Shown here piece after piece: positions 1 to 10,214 of a DNA stretch of 64,000 bases. The notes under the pieces are model-generated. The model saw only the letters and a program-made list of their open reading frames with translations. It ran no database searches and was not told the origin of the DNA. How positions within the stretch are numbered: the stretch's first letter is position 1; every line of letters begins with the position of its first letter. The position numbers and the translations under genes were made by a program. Source of the stretch: Curtobacterium sp. MCLR17_032 (GTDB taxonomy: Bacteria > Actinomycetota > Actinomycetes > Actinomycetales > Microbacteriaceae); NCBI RefSeq assembly GCF_003234795.2, contig NZ_CP126268.1, positions 1,674,001-1,738,000 on the forward strand. The letters are read 5' to 3'.

Positions 1-1495
1 GGGCGTCGGCCTCGGTCAGGAGCGTGCGGCGGGGCGTGGCGAACTTGTCGGACACCTCGGTGAGCTCGGTCGCGACCTGGGCTCGGAGCCGGTCGTCCGA
101 CGCCAGCAGTTCCTCGAGCGCGGCGATGTCGGCGAGCAGCTGGTCGCGTTCGCCCTCGAGCTCCATGCGCGAGAACTTCGTCAGGCGGCGCAGGCGGAGT
201 TCGAGGATGTACTCGGCCTGCACCTCGGACAGGTCGAACACGTCCCGCAGTCGGCTCCGCGCGGCCTCGGAGTCGTCCGAGGTGCGGATGACCTGGATGA
301 CCTCGTCGATGTCGAGGATCGCGATGAGCAGCCCCTCGACCAGGTGCAGGCGCTCACGGCGTCGGGCGAGCCGGTACTGGGAGCGCCGCGTGACGACCGA
401 CAGGCGGTGCTTGACGTAGACGTCGAGCAGGTCGCGGAGCCCGAGGGTGCGCGGCGAGCCGTCGACCAGTGCGACGTTGTTGATGCCGAAGTTCTCCTCG
501 AGCGGCGTGTGCTTGTACAGCTGCTCGAGCACGGCCGTCGGGTTGAAGCCGGACTTGATGCCGATGACGAGCCGGAGGCCGTGGTTGCGGTCCGTCAGGT
601 CGTTGACGTCCGAGATGCCGACCAGCTTCTTCGACTGCACCCCGTCCTTGATCTTCTCGATGACCCGCTCGGGGCCGACCAGGTAGGGCAACTCGGTGAC
701 GACCAGCCCGGTCTTCCGGGGGGTGAGGTTCTCGACCGAGACCTTCGCCCGGGTGCGGAACGTGCCGCGGCCGGTGGCGTAGGCGTCACGCACGCCGGAG
801 AGCCCGACGATCGTGCCGCCGGAGGGCAGGTCGGGCCCGGGGACGAACTCCATCAGCTCGTCGAGCGTGGCTTGCGGGTGCATCAGCAGGTGCTTCGCGG
901 CCTCGACGACCTCGCCCAGGTTGTGCGGCGCCATGTTCGTCGCCATGCCGACCGCGATGCCCGACGCGCCGTTGACGAGCAGGTTCGGGAACGCCGCCGG
1001 CAGCACGCTCGGCTGCATGATCTGGTTGTCGTAGTTCGGGACGAAGTCGACGACGTCCTCGCCCAGGCCCTCGGTCATCGCCATCGACGGTTCGGCCAGG
1101 CGGGCCTCGGTGTACCGGGCGGCAGCGGGGCCGTCGTCGAGCGAGCCGAAGTTGCCGTGGCCGTCGATGAGCGGCACGCGCATGGTGAACGGCTGCGCGA
1201 GTCGGACGAGTGCGTCGTAGATGGCGCCGTCACCGTGCGGGTGCAGCTTGCCCATCACCTCGCCGGTGACGCGGGCGCTCTTCACGTGACCGCGGTCCGG
1301 CCGCAGGCCCATCTCCGCCATCTGGTAGAGGATGCGGCGCTGCACCGGCTTCAGGCCGTCGCGGGCGTCGGGCAGTGCGCGGGAGTAGATGACCGAGTAC
1401 GCGTACTCCAGGAACGACCCCTGCATCTCCTCCGAGACGTCGACGTCCTCGATGCGCTCACCGTCGGGCAGCCCGACGACGTCCGTGCGTGCCAT
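1..1495 (-). CDS. parC: DNA topoisomerase IIA subunit A (ParC/GyrA-like), C-terminus outside window
   Basis: Breakage-reunion subunit of a type IIA topoisomerase, which passes DNA duplexes through a double-strand break together with a GyrB/ParE partner (not in this window). The start is ATG at 1495 behind a GAGAGG ribosome site. About 498 residues are visible and the reading frame runs off the left edge. Seen: the N-terminal arm, the helix-turn-helix with [13 protein letters not shown] near residues 85-97, the catalytic Tyr near residue 128 in AARYTEARL, and the tower and coiled-coil region toward the edge. ParC rather than GyrA is inferred from the neighbours: in actinobacteria the second IIA enzyme, not the dnaA-linked gyrA, sits near sepH, DUF4193 and dut. 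The residue at the quinolone-contact position (Ser83 of E. coli GyrA) is Gly here. Confidence 0.88.
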   Translation of the reverse strand, partial: MARTDVVGLPDGERIEDVDVSEEMQGSFLEYAYSVIYSRALPDARDGLKPVQRRILYQMAEMGLRPDRGHVKSARVTGEVMGKLHPHGDGAIYDALVRLAQPFTMRVPLIDGHGNFGSLDDGPAAARYTEARLAEPSMAMTEGLGEDVVDFVPNYDNQIMQPSVLPAAFPNLLVNGASGIAVGMATNMAPHNLGEVVEAAKHLLMHPQATLDELMEFVPGPDLPSGGTIVGLSGVRDAYATGRGTFRTRAKVSVENLTPRKTGLVVTELPYLVGPERVIEKIKDGVQSKKLVGISDVNDLTDRNHGLRLVIGIKSGFNPTAVLEQLYKHTPLEENFGINNVALVDGSPRTLGLRDLLDVYVKHRLSVVTRRSQYRLARRRERLHLVEGLLIAILDIDEVIQVIRTSDDSEAARSRLRDVFDLSEVQAEYILELRLRRLTKFSRMELEGERDQLLADIAALEELLASDDRLRAQVATELTEVSDKFATPRRTLLTEADA

Positions 1496-1538
1496 GACAC
1501 CTCTCTGCCGACCCAGCTCGATCTGGAAGACTCTGGGG

Positions 1539-2690
1539 GTGGGAACAAGCGTACCGACGGCCCCCGACGCCGCCGTGAACCTCGCCGACGTGCTGCCGAG
1601 TTGCCTGGTCGCGCTGGGCGCCGCCGACGACGCCTGGTTGCGGGACACCGGACGGGAGGCCCGGATCACCCTCCGCCCCGCCCGTTCCGCGATCGTCGTC
1701 CTGGTCGACGGCCTCGGTGCGAACGCCCTCGCGGCACGCGCCGGCCACGCCCGGTTCCTGACCACGACGAAGAAGCGCCTGCGCAGCGGCTTCCCGACCA
1801 CGACCGCCGCGGCACTGACCACGCTGACGACCGGCCGGCAGCCCGGCGAGCACGGCGTCGTCGGCTACAGCGGCTGGAACCCGGAGGAGTCCCGCGTGAT
1901 GAACCTGCTCAGCGGGTGGGACACCGAGGTGCCCGCCGGGTGGCTGCGCTCCGAGACGGTGTTCACCGCGGCGTCCGGGCTCGGCGTCGACCCGGTCGTC
2001 GTGGCACCGAGCCGCTACCGGTCCTCGGGCATGACGGCGAACGTCCTCGGCGGTGCGCGCTTCGTGGCCGCTGACACGATCCCGGCCCGGATCGACGCCG
2101 CGCTCGACGCCACCGGCAGCGGACGGCAGCTCGTCTACCTCTACATCCCCGAACTCGACTCGATCGGGCACAAGCACGGCTGGCAGTCCGACCGGTGGAC
2201 CGCGGCACTCGAGCTCGTCGACGCCGAGCTCTCCCGTCTGGACGCCCGGGTGGACCCGGACGTCGGGGTGCTCGTCACGGCGGACCACGGCGTGCTCGAC
2301 GTGCCGCCGCACAGCAACGTCGCGATGGACCCCGCCCTGCTGGTGGACGTCGTCGGTGTGGCCGGGGACCCGCGCTGCCGGCAGCTGACCGTCGCACCGG
2401 GTACGGACGTGCCGGCCCTGGTGGACGCGTTCCGGGCGTCCCTGGGCAAGCGTGCGGTGGTGGCCAGCCGGGACGAGGCCGTGGCCGCCGGGTGGTTCGG
2501 CCCGGTCGACGACGCCGTCCTGCCGCGCATCGGCGACGTGCTGCTCGTCGCGAAGGGGTCGTGGGCGTTCAACGACGACCGCGAGGTCCGCGACGGCACC
2601 GAGCCTGGCCGGATGATCGGTCAGCACGGGGCGATGAGCGACGACGAACTGCTCGTGCCCTTGCGCCTCGCGGGCGCGTTCGCCCAGTAG
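1539..2690 (+). CDS. Alkaline phosphatase superfamily protein (nucleotide pyrophosphatase/phosphodiesterase-like)
   Basis: A 383-residue member of the alkaline-phosphatase superfamily, type I phosphodiesterase/nucleotide pyrophosphatase branch. The metal site pieces are visible in order: IVVLVDGLG (first Asp), FPTTTAAALTTLTTG (nucleophile Thr region and following helix), PELDSIGHKHG (Asp and His) and VTADHGVLD (Asp-His), with a late GQHGAMSDDE His. There is no clear signal peptide. The open frame extends upstream into parC, but GTG at 1539, with GGAAGA 8 nt before it, avoids that overlap and fits the family N-terminus. It is divergent from parC across 43 nt. The gene sits at this spot, between parC and sepH, in many actinobacteria. 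The substrate is unknown. Confidence 0.8.
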   Translation: MGTSVPTAPDAAVNLADVLPSCLVALGAADDAWLRDTGREARITLRPARSAIVVLVDGLGANALAARAGHARFLTTTKKRLRSGFPTTTAAALTTLTTGRQPGEHGVVGYSGWNPEESRVMNLLSGWDTEVPAGWLRSETVFTAASGLGVDPVVVAPSRYRSSGMTANVLGGARFVAADTIPARIDAALDATGSGRQLVYLYIPELDSIGHKHGWQSDRWTAALELVDAELSRLDARVDPDVGVLVTADHGVLDVPPHSNVAMDPALLVDVVGVAGDPRCRQLTVAPGTDVPALVDAFRASLGKRAVVASRDEAVAAGWFGPVDDAVLPRIGDVLLVAKGSWAFNDDREVRDGTEPGRMIGQHGAMSDDELLVPLRLAGAFAQ

Positions 2691-2750
2691 GACCCGCCGG
2701 TCCTGCGCCGGCCCCGACCGCATCGGGCCCGGGGACTCGGCCCCGAGACG

Positions 2751-2792
2751 GACAGGAGGCCCGCCCCACGGACGTGGGACGGGCCTCCTGTC
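2751..2792. terminator. Bidirectional hairpin between phosphodiesterase and sepH
   Basis: Inverted repeat with arms at 2751-2769 and 2774-2792, starting GACAGGAGGCCCG, one mismatch and a short loop. It lies between two convergent stop codons, so it can end both transcripts. It belongs to the GACGGGAGGC-type repeat family seen elsewhere in the window. Confidence 0.7.
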
Positions 2793-2805
2793 AGAGTCGG
2801 TCGGG

Positions 2806-3831
2806 TCAGACGGTGTCGTCGTCCGGACGGGTGCCGAAGACGATCTCGTCCCAGCTGGGCATCGCCCGGCGGTTGCGCTTGCGGCGGTCCGAGCGGCTGT
2901 CGCCGTCCGGGACGGCGGTGGGCCGGGCCTCCGGCTGCGGGGCGGTGTCCGAGTCGTCGACGGGGGACACGGGCAGGTCGACGAGTCCGACCGAGGTGCC
3001 GCGCGGGGCGTCCTGCTGGTCGGGGAAGGACGCGGCCTCGCGCTCACCGCGGCGGCGACGGAGCGCCTCGAGCAGGTCCGCGGTCTCGTTGCCGGGCGCG
3101 CGCTCCTCGACGTACGAGGTACCGATGCGGGGGAGCGGCGGACGCAGCGAGGTGCGCTCGACCGCCTCGGGGGCAGCCGGTTCCTCGGCGGCGGGCTCCT
3201 CGACGTGGAAGGCGCCGGAGTCGAACCGGGTGCCGTCCTCGTCCTGACGCTCGTACTCGACGGCGCGGAGACGCGGGGCGATGCCCTCGTCCTCGGTGTG
3301 GGACAGGCGGTGCGCGTCACCGTTGTCCGGCACGAGCGTGGCGGTCTTCGGGTCGAAGCGCCACTGGGCGTCGTGCTCGACCTCGGCCGCGGTGTAGCGG
3401 ACCTGCACCTGCCAGCCGTTCTCGACGTGCTTCCAGCTCGACCACGCGATGTCGGTGGCGTCGCCGGACTCGAGGCGGGCCGTGATGGCCGCGCCGAAGG
3501 TGTCGGGGGAGGCGTCGTCGACCGGGGTCACACTGACCCGACGGGCGGCGTCGAGGACGAACGCGCGCTCGGCGAGCACCGGGCCCTCGAAGCGGCGGAC
3601 GTAGTCGACCTCGACCCCCAGGACGGCGGCGACGTCGGCGGCGTCGGAACCGCTGCGGATGCGTGCCTGCACGTCCTTCGGCGAGACGCGCTTCTGCGGC
3701 CCGGAGTCGGGGTTCGCCTGCCGGACCTGGCCCGGGAGCGACGCGGTGACGGGCAGCCGGAACTCGGTCCCGCCGTCGGTCGCCAGGAGGAGTGACCCGG
3801 ATTCGACTCCGATGACTCTCACGTCTTGCAT
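2806..3831 (-). CDS. sepH: Septation protein SepH (DUF3071)
   Basis: A 341-residue actinobacterial cell-division protein that in Streptomyces and Mycobacterium binds FtsZ and promotes Z-ring assembly. The N-terminal about 160 residues match the DUF3071 domain: MQDVRVIGVE start, then a helix-turn-helix-like stretch around RVSPKDVQARIRSG and VDYVRRFEGPV. A long acidic, Pro-rich disordered linker follows. The C-terminus ends in the family hallmark PSWDEIVFGTR about 5 residues from the stop. The start at 3831 is chosen because MQDVRVIGVE is the conserved N-terminus and GGAGGG lies just upstream; the longer frame to 3978 is not conserved-looking. It is divergent from DUF4193. Confidence 0.9.
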   Translation of the reverse strand: MQDVRVIGVESGSLLLATDGGTEFRLPVTASLPGQVRQANPDSGPQKRVSPKDVQARIRSGSDAADVAAVLGVEVDYVRRFEGPVLAERAFVLDAARRVSVTPVDDASPDTFGAAITARLESGDATDIAWSSWKHVENGWQVQVRYTAAEVEHDAQWRFDPKTATLVPDNGDAHRLSHTEDEGIAPRLRAVEYERQDEDGTRFDSGAFHVEEPAAEEPAAPEAVERTSLRPPLPRIGTSYVEERAPGNETADLLEALRRRRGEREAASFPDQQDAPRGTSVGLVDLPVSPVDDSDTAPQPEARPTAVPDGDSRSDRRKRNRRAMPSWDEIVFGTRPDDDTV

Positions 3832-4085
3832 GGGTTCCGCCCTCCGCTGCCTGCGTACGGTCGTGCCTCGTACCCGAGGAGTATGCAGGCCGCTGCAGCA
3901 CTTTCGGCGCAGGCACCCGGCGTGCCGCGCGTCTCGTCCCCGGCATCGGGAATGGTCGGGATGCGCGCCGGGTTGCACGGCCAGAACGCACCGCTCGAGT
4001 ACTCGGTTTGCACTCGGACGGGCCGTGGTGCAAACTGTCGCCGCCGAATCCGGCGACGACCTCTCGATACGAGAAATGGATGGGC

Positions 4086-4385
4086 ATGGCCACCGATTAC
4101 GACGCCCCTCGGAAGACCGACGACAACTCTGACTCGGAGTCGATCGAGGCCCTCAAGGAGCGCGTCCCCGACAAGATGTCGGGAGTCGTCGACGACGATT
4201 CTGACAACCCGGGCAGCTTCGAGCTCGCGGGCCAGGACCTCAGCGACGTCGACCTCGACGTCGTCGTCCTGCCCCCGCAGGTCGACGAGTTCACCTGTGT
4301 GGAGTGCTTCCTGGTGAAGCACCGCTCGCAGCTCGACCACGAGACGAAGCTCGGCCCGGTCTGCATGGAGTGCGCTGCACTCTGA
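4086..4385 (+). CDS. DUF4193 family protein, zinc-ribbon-like
   Basis: A 99-residue protein of the actinobacterial DUF4193 family, function unknown. MATDYDAPRK is the family's typical start, so ATG 4086 is preferred over the in-frame ATG 6 nt upstream. The first two thirds are acidic. The C-terminus carries two Cys pairs, FTCVECFLV and GPVCMECAAL, spaced like a treble-clef or zinc-ribbon knuckle, which suggests metal binding. It sits between sepH and DUF3093, as in related actinobacteria, and is followed by a strong hairpin. Confidence 0.88.
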   Translation: MATDYDAPRKTDDNSDSESIEALKERVPDKMSGVVDDDSDNPGSFELAGQDLSDVDLDVVVLPPQVDEFTCVECFLVKHRSQLDHETKLGPVCMECAAL

Positions 4386-4401
4386 GACACCGACCGAACG
4401 C

Positions 4402-4439
4402 CGGAACGGCCCGCATCCTGCTGGATGCGGGCCGTTCCG
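4402..4439. terminator. Strong bidirectional terminator hairpin
   Basis: Perfect 17-bp stem with a 4-nt loop (arms 4402-4418 and 4423-4439) between the convergent DUF4193 and DUF3093 genes. There is no long T-tract, as is usual in high-GC actinobacteria. Confidence 0.85.
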
Positions 4440-4457
4440 CATGTGCGGGGTGCGCGG

Positions 4458-4916
4458 TCAGGCCGGTCCGGTGCCGTTCGTCTGCGTGGCGCCGCTCGTC
4501 AGGGCCCGGGTGACGGCCTCCGGGTCGCGGACGCTCACCAGCCAGTACGGCGTCGGGTCGGCGGCGTCCCGGACCTCCACCTTGACGACCCCGTGCACGT
4601 AGCCGCGGAACAGGGTCCAGGCGCGCGCGTCCAGCTCCGGTCCGCGCTGGCTCGTCGCCGCAGCACCGTCGAACCCGGCGACCTCGCCGACGACCGAGCG
4701 GGGCAGGTGGGCCCGTCCGGCACGGAACTCGGTGTCCGTCACCTCGATGACGGGTGCGAGTGCCCACAGGAGCAGGAGCACGCCGAGCTCCATGCCGATG
4801 GCCACGGCGACCCCGGCGGTCGCGCTGATGGGCAGGAAGACGAGGAGGCTCGCGGGGATGACGAGCGCCGTCGCCAGGTACAGGGCGGGCGGGGCCCACA
4901 GTCGTTCGCGGTACAC
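4458..4916 (-). CDS. DUF3093 family membrane protein
   Basis: A 152-residue actinobacterial DUF3093 protein, function unknown. Two transmembrane helices lie at about residues 9-29 (ALYLATALVIPASLLVFLP) and 34-54 (AGVAVAIGMELGVLLLLWAL). A soluble C-terminal domain of about 95 residues with YWLVSVRDP follows. Two in-frame GTG codons compete; GTG 4916 gives MYRERLWAPP, matching the family start, and has GGAGG 7 nt upstream, whereas GTG 4922 would leave only 1 nt. It is divergent from dut. Confidence 0.83.
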   Translation of the reverse strand: MYRERLWAPPALYLATALVIPASLLVFLPISATAGVAVAIGMELGVLLLLWALAPVIEVTDTEFRAGRAHLPRSVVGEVAGFDGAAATSQRGPELDARAWTLFRGYVHGVVKVEVRDAADPTPYWLVSVRDPEAVTRALTSGATQTNGTGPA

Positions 4917-4986
4917 GGTCACCCCTCCATTCGACCACGAGCCGCTGCGTGCTCGGAGCAGGTCACGGATCGGTCACGGTCTGCAC

Positions 4987-4992
4987 TACCCT
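4987..4992 (+). promoter_or_regulatory. -10 element of a leaderless dut transcript
   Basis: TACCCT ends exactly 6 nt before the GTG start of dut, so transcription would begin at or next to the start codon. There is no ribosome-binding site in this spacer, which fits a leaderless message. Confidence 0.55.
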
Positions 4993-4998
4993 CGTCTC

Positions 4999-5553
4999 GT
5001 GACCGAAGCAGTCGACGTCCTCTGGACCGGCAACGCCGCCCCCGTGTTCGCCAAGCCCGGCGACGCCGGGGCCGACCTGGTGTCCGCCGAGTCCTTCGTG
5101 CTCGCGCCCGGGGAGCGCCGCCTGGTCGGCACCGGGCTCGCGATCGCCCTGCCGGACCAGCACGTCGGGTTCGTCGTGCCCCGCAGCGGGCTCGCGGCCA
5201 AGCACGGCATCACGATCGTGAACGCGCCCGGCACCATCGACTCGGGCTACCGCGGCGAGGTCAAGGTCGCGCTGCTCAACACGGACGCCACCGAGCCGTA
5301 CGCGGTCCAGGTCGGGGACCGGATCGCGCAGCTCATCGTCCTGCCGGTGCCCCGCGTGACGTTCACGCAGGTCACCGAACTGCCGGAGAGCGTCCGCGGA
5401 CAGGGCGGGTTCGGGTCGTCGGGCTACGGTGACCGCACCGGTCACCAGGGATCCGCCGACGTCGTCGACGCCGAGCAGGACACCGAACGGAACGGCGGAG
5501 CGGGAACGCCCGTCGACATGCACGAGCAGGGTCTGGAAGGGACGCGGTCATGA
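4999..5553 (+). CDS. dut: Deoxyuridine 5'-triphosphate nucleotidohydrolase
   Basis: Trimeric dUTPase: hydrolyses dUTP to dUMP and pyrophosphate, keeping uracil out of DNA and feeding dTMP synthesis. All five family motifs are present in order: AGADLVS (1), PRSGLAAKHG (2), NAPGTIDSGYRGE (3, catalytic Asp), GDRIAQLIV (4) and RGQGGFGSSG (5, P-loop-like). The length is 184 residues against about 150 usual; the surplus is a polar C-terminal tail of about 35 residues after motif 5. GTG 4999 is chosen because MTEAVDVLW is a normal N-terminus and the -10 hexamer lies 6 nt upstream. Its stop overlaps the ATG of DUF3710 (ATGA), so the two are probably translationally coupled. Confidence 0.95.
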   Translation: MTEAVDVLWTGNAAPVFAKPGDAGADLVSAESFVLAPGERRLVGTGLAIALPDQHVGFVVPRSGLAAKHGITIVNAPGTIDSGYRGEVKVALLNTDATEPYAVQVGDRIAQLIVLPVPRVTFTQVTELPESVRGQGGFGSSGYGDRTGHQGSADVVDAEQDTERNGGAGTPVDMHEQGLEGTRS

Positions 5554-6269
5554 GGATCGGACGACGCAAGCGCGACGAGGTCGAGGTCGCCGAGGCTGTG
5601 GTGGACGACGTCGAGGTCGCCGGGCCCTCGGCCGAGATCGAACTCGCCGACGACGCCGACGCGGGCTTCGACGAGGTGCTGGCCACCGAGTCGACCGACA
5701 AGTCGGCGCCGCTGGACCGCAGTGACAACGGCCCCCTCGACGAGACCGAGGCGAACCTGGTCCGCCCGTACGTCGACCTGGGTGGCGTGAAGATCCTGCC
5801 GCGCGAGGGCCTGCACCTCCGCCTCGAGGTGGAAGAGGACTCGCAGCGCGTGGTCGCCGTCGGGCTCGACTTCGACGACTCGACCCTGCAGGTGCAGCCC
5901 TTCGCCGCACCGCGGTCGACCGGGCTCTGGCACGAGATCCGCGCGCAGATCGCGGAGCAGATCCAGCAGCAGGGCGGGGTCGTGACCGAGGTCGACGGCC
6001 CGTTCGGCCCCGAACTCCGCGCCCAGGTGCCCGTCGTCGGTGGCGAGGGTGTCACCGACGGCGTCCGTGCGGCCCGGTTCGTCGGCGTCGACGGCCCGCG
6101 CTGGTTCCTCCGTGGCGTGATCGCCGGCAAGGCCGCCGACCAGCCCGACGACTCCGCCGACATCGAGGAACTGTTCCGCAGCGTCGTCGTCGTGCGCGGC
6201 ACGACGCCGATGCCGCCGCGCGACCTCATCCCGCTGCACATGCCGAAGTCGGCGCAGTCGACCATCTGA
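5550..6269 (+). CDS. DUF3710 family protein
   Basis: A 239-residue actinobacterial DUF3710 protein, function unknown. The first about 70 residues are charged and low-complexity (basic MRIGRRKR start, then acidic). The conserved domain starts at GPLDETEANLVRPYVDLG and includes the family stretches LRLEVEEDSQRVVAV, FAAPRSTGLWHEIR and GVDGPRWFLRGVI. The C-terminus MPPRDLIPLHMP is typical. The ATG overlaps the dut stop by 4 nt. No enzyme motif is seen. Confidence 0.88.
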   Translation: MRIGRRKRDEVEVAEAVVDDVEVAGPSAEIELADDADAGFDEVLATESTDKSAPLDRSDNGPLDETEANLVRPYVDLGGVKILPREGLHLRLEVEEDSQRVVAVGLDFDDSTLQVQPFAAPRSTGLWHEIRAQIAEQIQQQGGVVTEVDGPFGPELRAQVPVVGGEGVTDGVRAARFVGVDGPRWFLRGVIAGKAADQPDDSADIEELFRSVVVVRGTTPMPPRDLIPLHMPKSAQSTI

Positions 6270-6309
6270 CGCGGCTGCGGCCGACCCCACGAACCAGCCT
6301 GGAGGCCCG

Positions 6310-7074
6310 GTGACGGACCACGACGACCGCTCCCGTCCCGATGCGGTCACCCCGGACCCCTTCGCCGAGGAGCGCGCCGAACCGCTGTCGCTGCAGGCCC
6401 AGCTGCGCGACGCGGTGCGGAACGCGGGCATCGGGCAGGTCGCCCCGGGGGAGGCCCCCTCCGGCAAGGCGCTGCTGACGGCCGTCGGGGGTGTCCGCGG
6501 GCTCGCCGAGTCGGTGCTGCCGGGCTTCGCGTTCCTGATCGTCTACGCGATCACGAAGGAGGTCGTGCCGAGCGTCGTCGTCCCGGTCGTGATCGGGCTC
6601 GTCTTCGTGGTGCTCCGCCTGCTCCAGCGCCAGTCGATCATGATGTCCTTCGCCGGCATCTTCGGCGTCGCGATCTCGGCGGGCCTCGCCCTGCTGACCG
6701 GTCGCGCCGAGAGCAACTTCATCCCCGGCATCGTCATCAACGCGGTGTTCCTGGCGGTCATCCTCGTCACGCTGGCGATGCGTCGGCCGCTGATCGGCCT
6801 GATCGTCGGGCTGCTCGTGCCGGGGGACGACGACGGGCACGACTGGCGGGACGACCCGGCCAAGCGACGGGTGCTCACCGTCGCGACGTGGATGTGGGCC
6901 GGGCTCTTCGCCTTCCGCCTGGCCTTCGAGATCCCGCTCTGGTTGGCAGCGCAGGTCGAACTGCTCGCCGGCATCAAGCTCATCACCGGCGTCCCGCTCT
7001 ACGCAGCCCTGCTCTGGGTGACGTGGCTGCTCGTCCGGACCGTCTTCGTCAAGGACGAACCCGCCGCGGTGTAG
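6310..7074 (+). CDS. DUF3159 family membrane protein
   Basis: A 254-residue actinobacterial DUF3159 protein. After a soluble N-terminus of about 55 residues, roughly six hydrophobic helices are visible, including GFAFLIVYAI, VVVPVVIGLVFVVL, IVINAVFLAVILVTL and LIGLIVGLLVP, with a polar loop DDDGHDWRDDPAKRR before the last pair. GTG 6310 follows GGAGG with normal spacing and begins MTDHDDRS. It lies 40 nt after DUF3710 and probably shares its transcript. Function unknown; a transporter-like role is only a guess. Confidence 0.87.
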   Translation: MTDHDDRSRPDAVTPDPFAEERAEPLSLQAQLRDAVRNAGIGQVAPGEAPSGKALLTAVGGVRGLAESVLPGFAFLIVYAITKEVVPSVVVPVVIGLVFVVLRLLQRQSIMMSFAGIFGVAISAGLALLTGRAESNFIPGIVINAVFLAVILVTLAMRRPLIGLIVGLLVPGDDDGHDWRDDPAKRRVLTVATWMWAGLFAFRLAFEIPLWLAAQVELLAGIKLITGVPLYAALLWVTWLLVRTVFVKDEPAAV

Positions 7075-7077
7075 AGT

Positions 7078-7095
7078 TGTCTCGACGTCAAGACA
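7078..7095. promoter_or_regulatory. 18-bp inverted repeat, candidate operator for acn
   Basis: TGTCTCGACGTCAAGACA reads the same on both strands except for one base pair. It starts 4 nt after the DUF3159 stop and 108 nt before the acn start. Size and symmetry fit a dimeric regulator such as a MarR-type protein. It does not match the AcnR site known from Corynebacterium. The rest of the spacer carries TTTAGGTTCACCTT, which resembles only half of an iron-regulator box. Confidence 0.45.
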
Positions 7096-7202
7096 CTTTC
7101 ATCCGGGCACGACGGAGTCCCCGGGTTTAGGTTCACCTTGCTGGTGGGACGTCCCGCGGCCCGCGAGGATGAGGGCACACCGATCAACAGGGAGGCGGCA
7201 CA

Positions 7203-10040
<2,838 letters not shown>

Positions 10041-10052
10041 CCCCTCGCAACA

Positions 10053-10110
10053 CGCAACCTGGGCGGCTCCACGCAGCGGTACTCCGTTGCGAGGAGCCGC
10101 CCTGGTTGCG
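10053..10110 (+). terminator. Hairpin terminator after acn
   Basis: Arms 10053-10070 and 10093-10110 form an 18-bp stem with one mismatch and a 22-nt loop. A second pairing, CCTCGCAAC near 10043 with GTTGCGAGG in the loop, is mutually exclusive with it, so two folds are possible. It lies directly downstream of acn. Confidence 0.7.
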
Positions 10111-10120
10111 TTCCGCGGAG

Positions 10121-10160
10121 GACGGGAGGCGCGTGGCGGGCCGTCACCGCGCCTCCAGTC
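10121..10160. repeat. GACGGGAGGCGCG-type inverted repeat
   Basis: Left arm GACGGGAGGCGCG at 10121-10133 and right arm CGCGCCTCCAGTC at 10148-10160, one mismatch. A member of the dispersed family described in the findings. It lies just upstream of the dxs promoter. Confidence 0.6.
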
Positions 10161-10179
10161 CGTGTGCCGGTCGCGCGCA

Positions 10180-10185
10180 TAGAGT
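10180..10185 (+). promoter_or_regulatory. -10 element upstream of dxs
   Basis: TAGAGT lies 29 nt before the dxs GTG, leaving a short leader that carries the AAAGGAG ribosome site. No convincing -35 is visible. Confidence 0.4.
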
Positions 10186-10214
10186 GGGCCGTCAGCCGTA
10201 CGAAAGGAGCGCCC

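Noticed and set aside
7125..7145. Iron-regulator (DtxR/IdeR) box before acn
   Set aside because: Only the first half, TTAGGT, fits. The second half lacks the symmetric bases.
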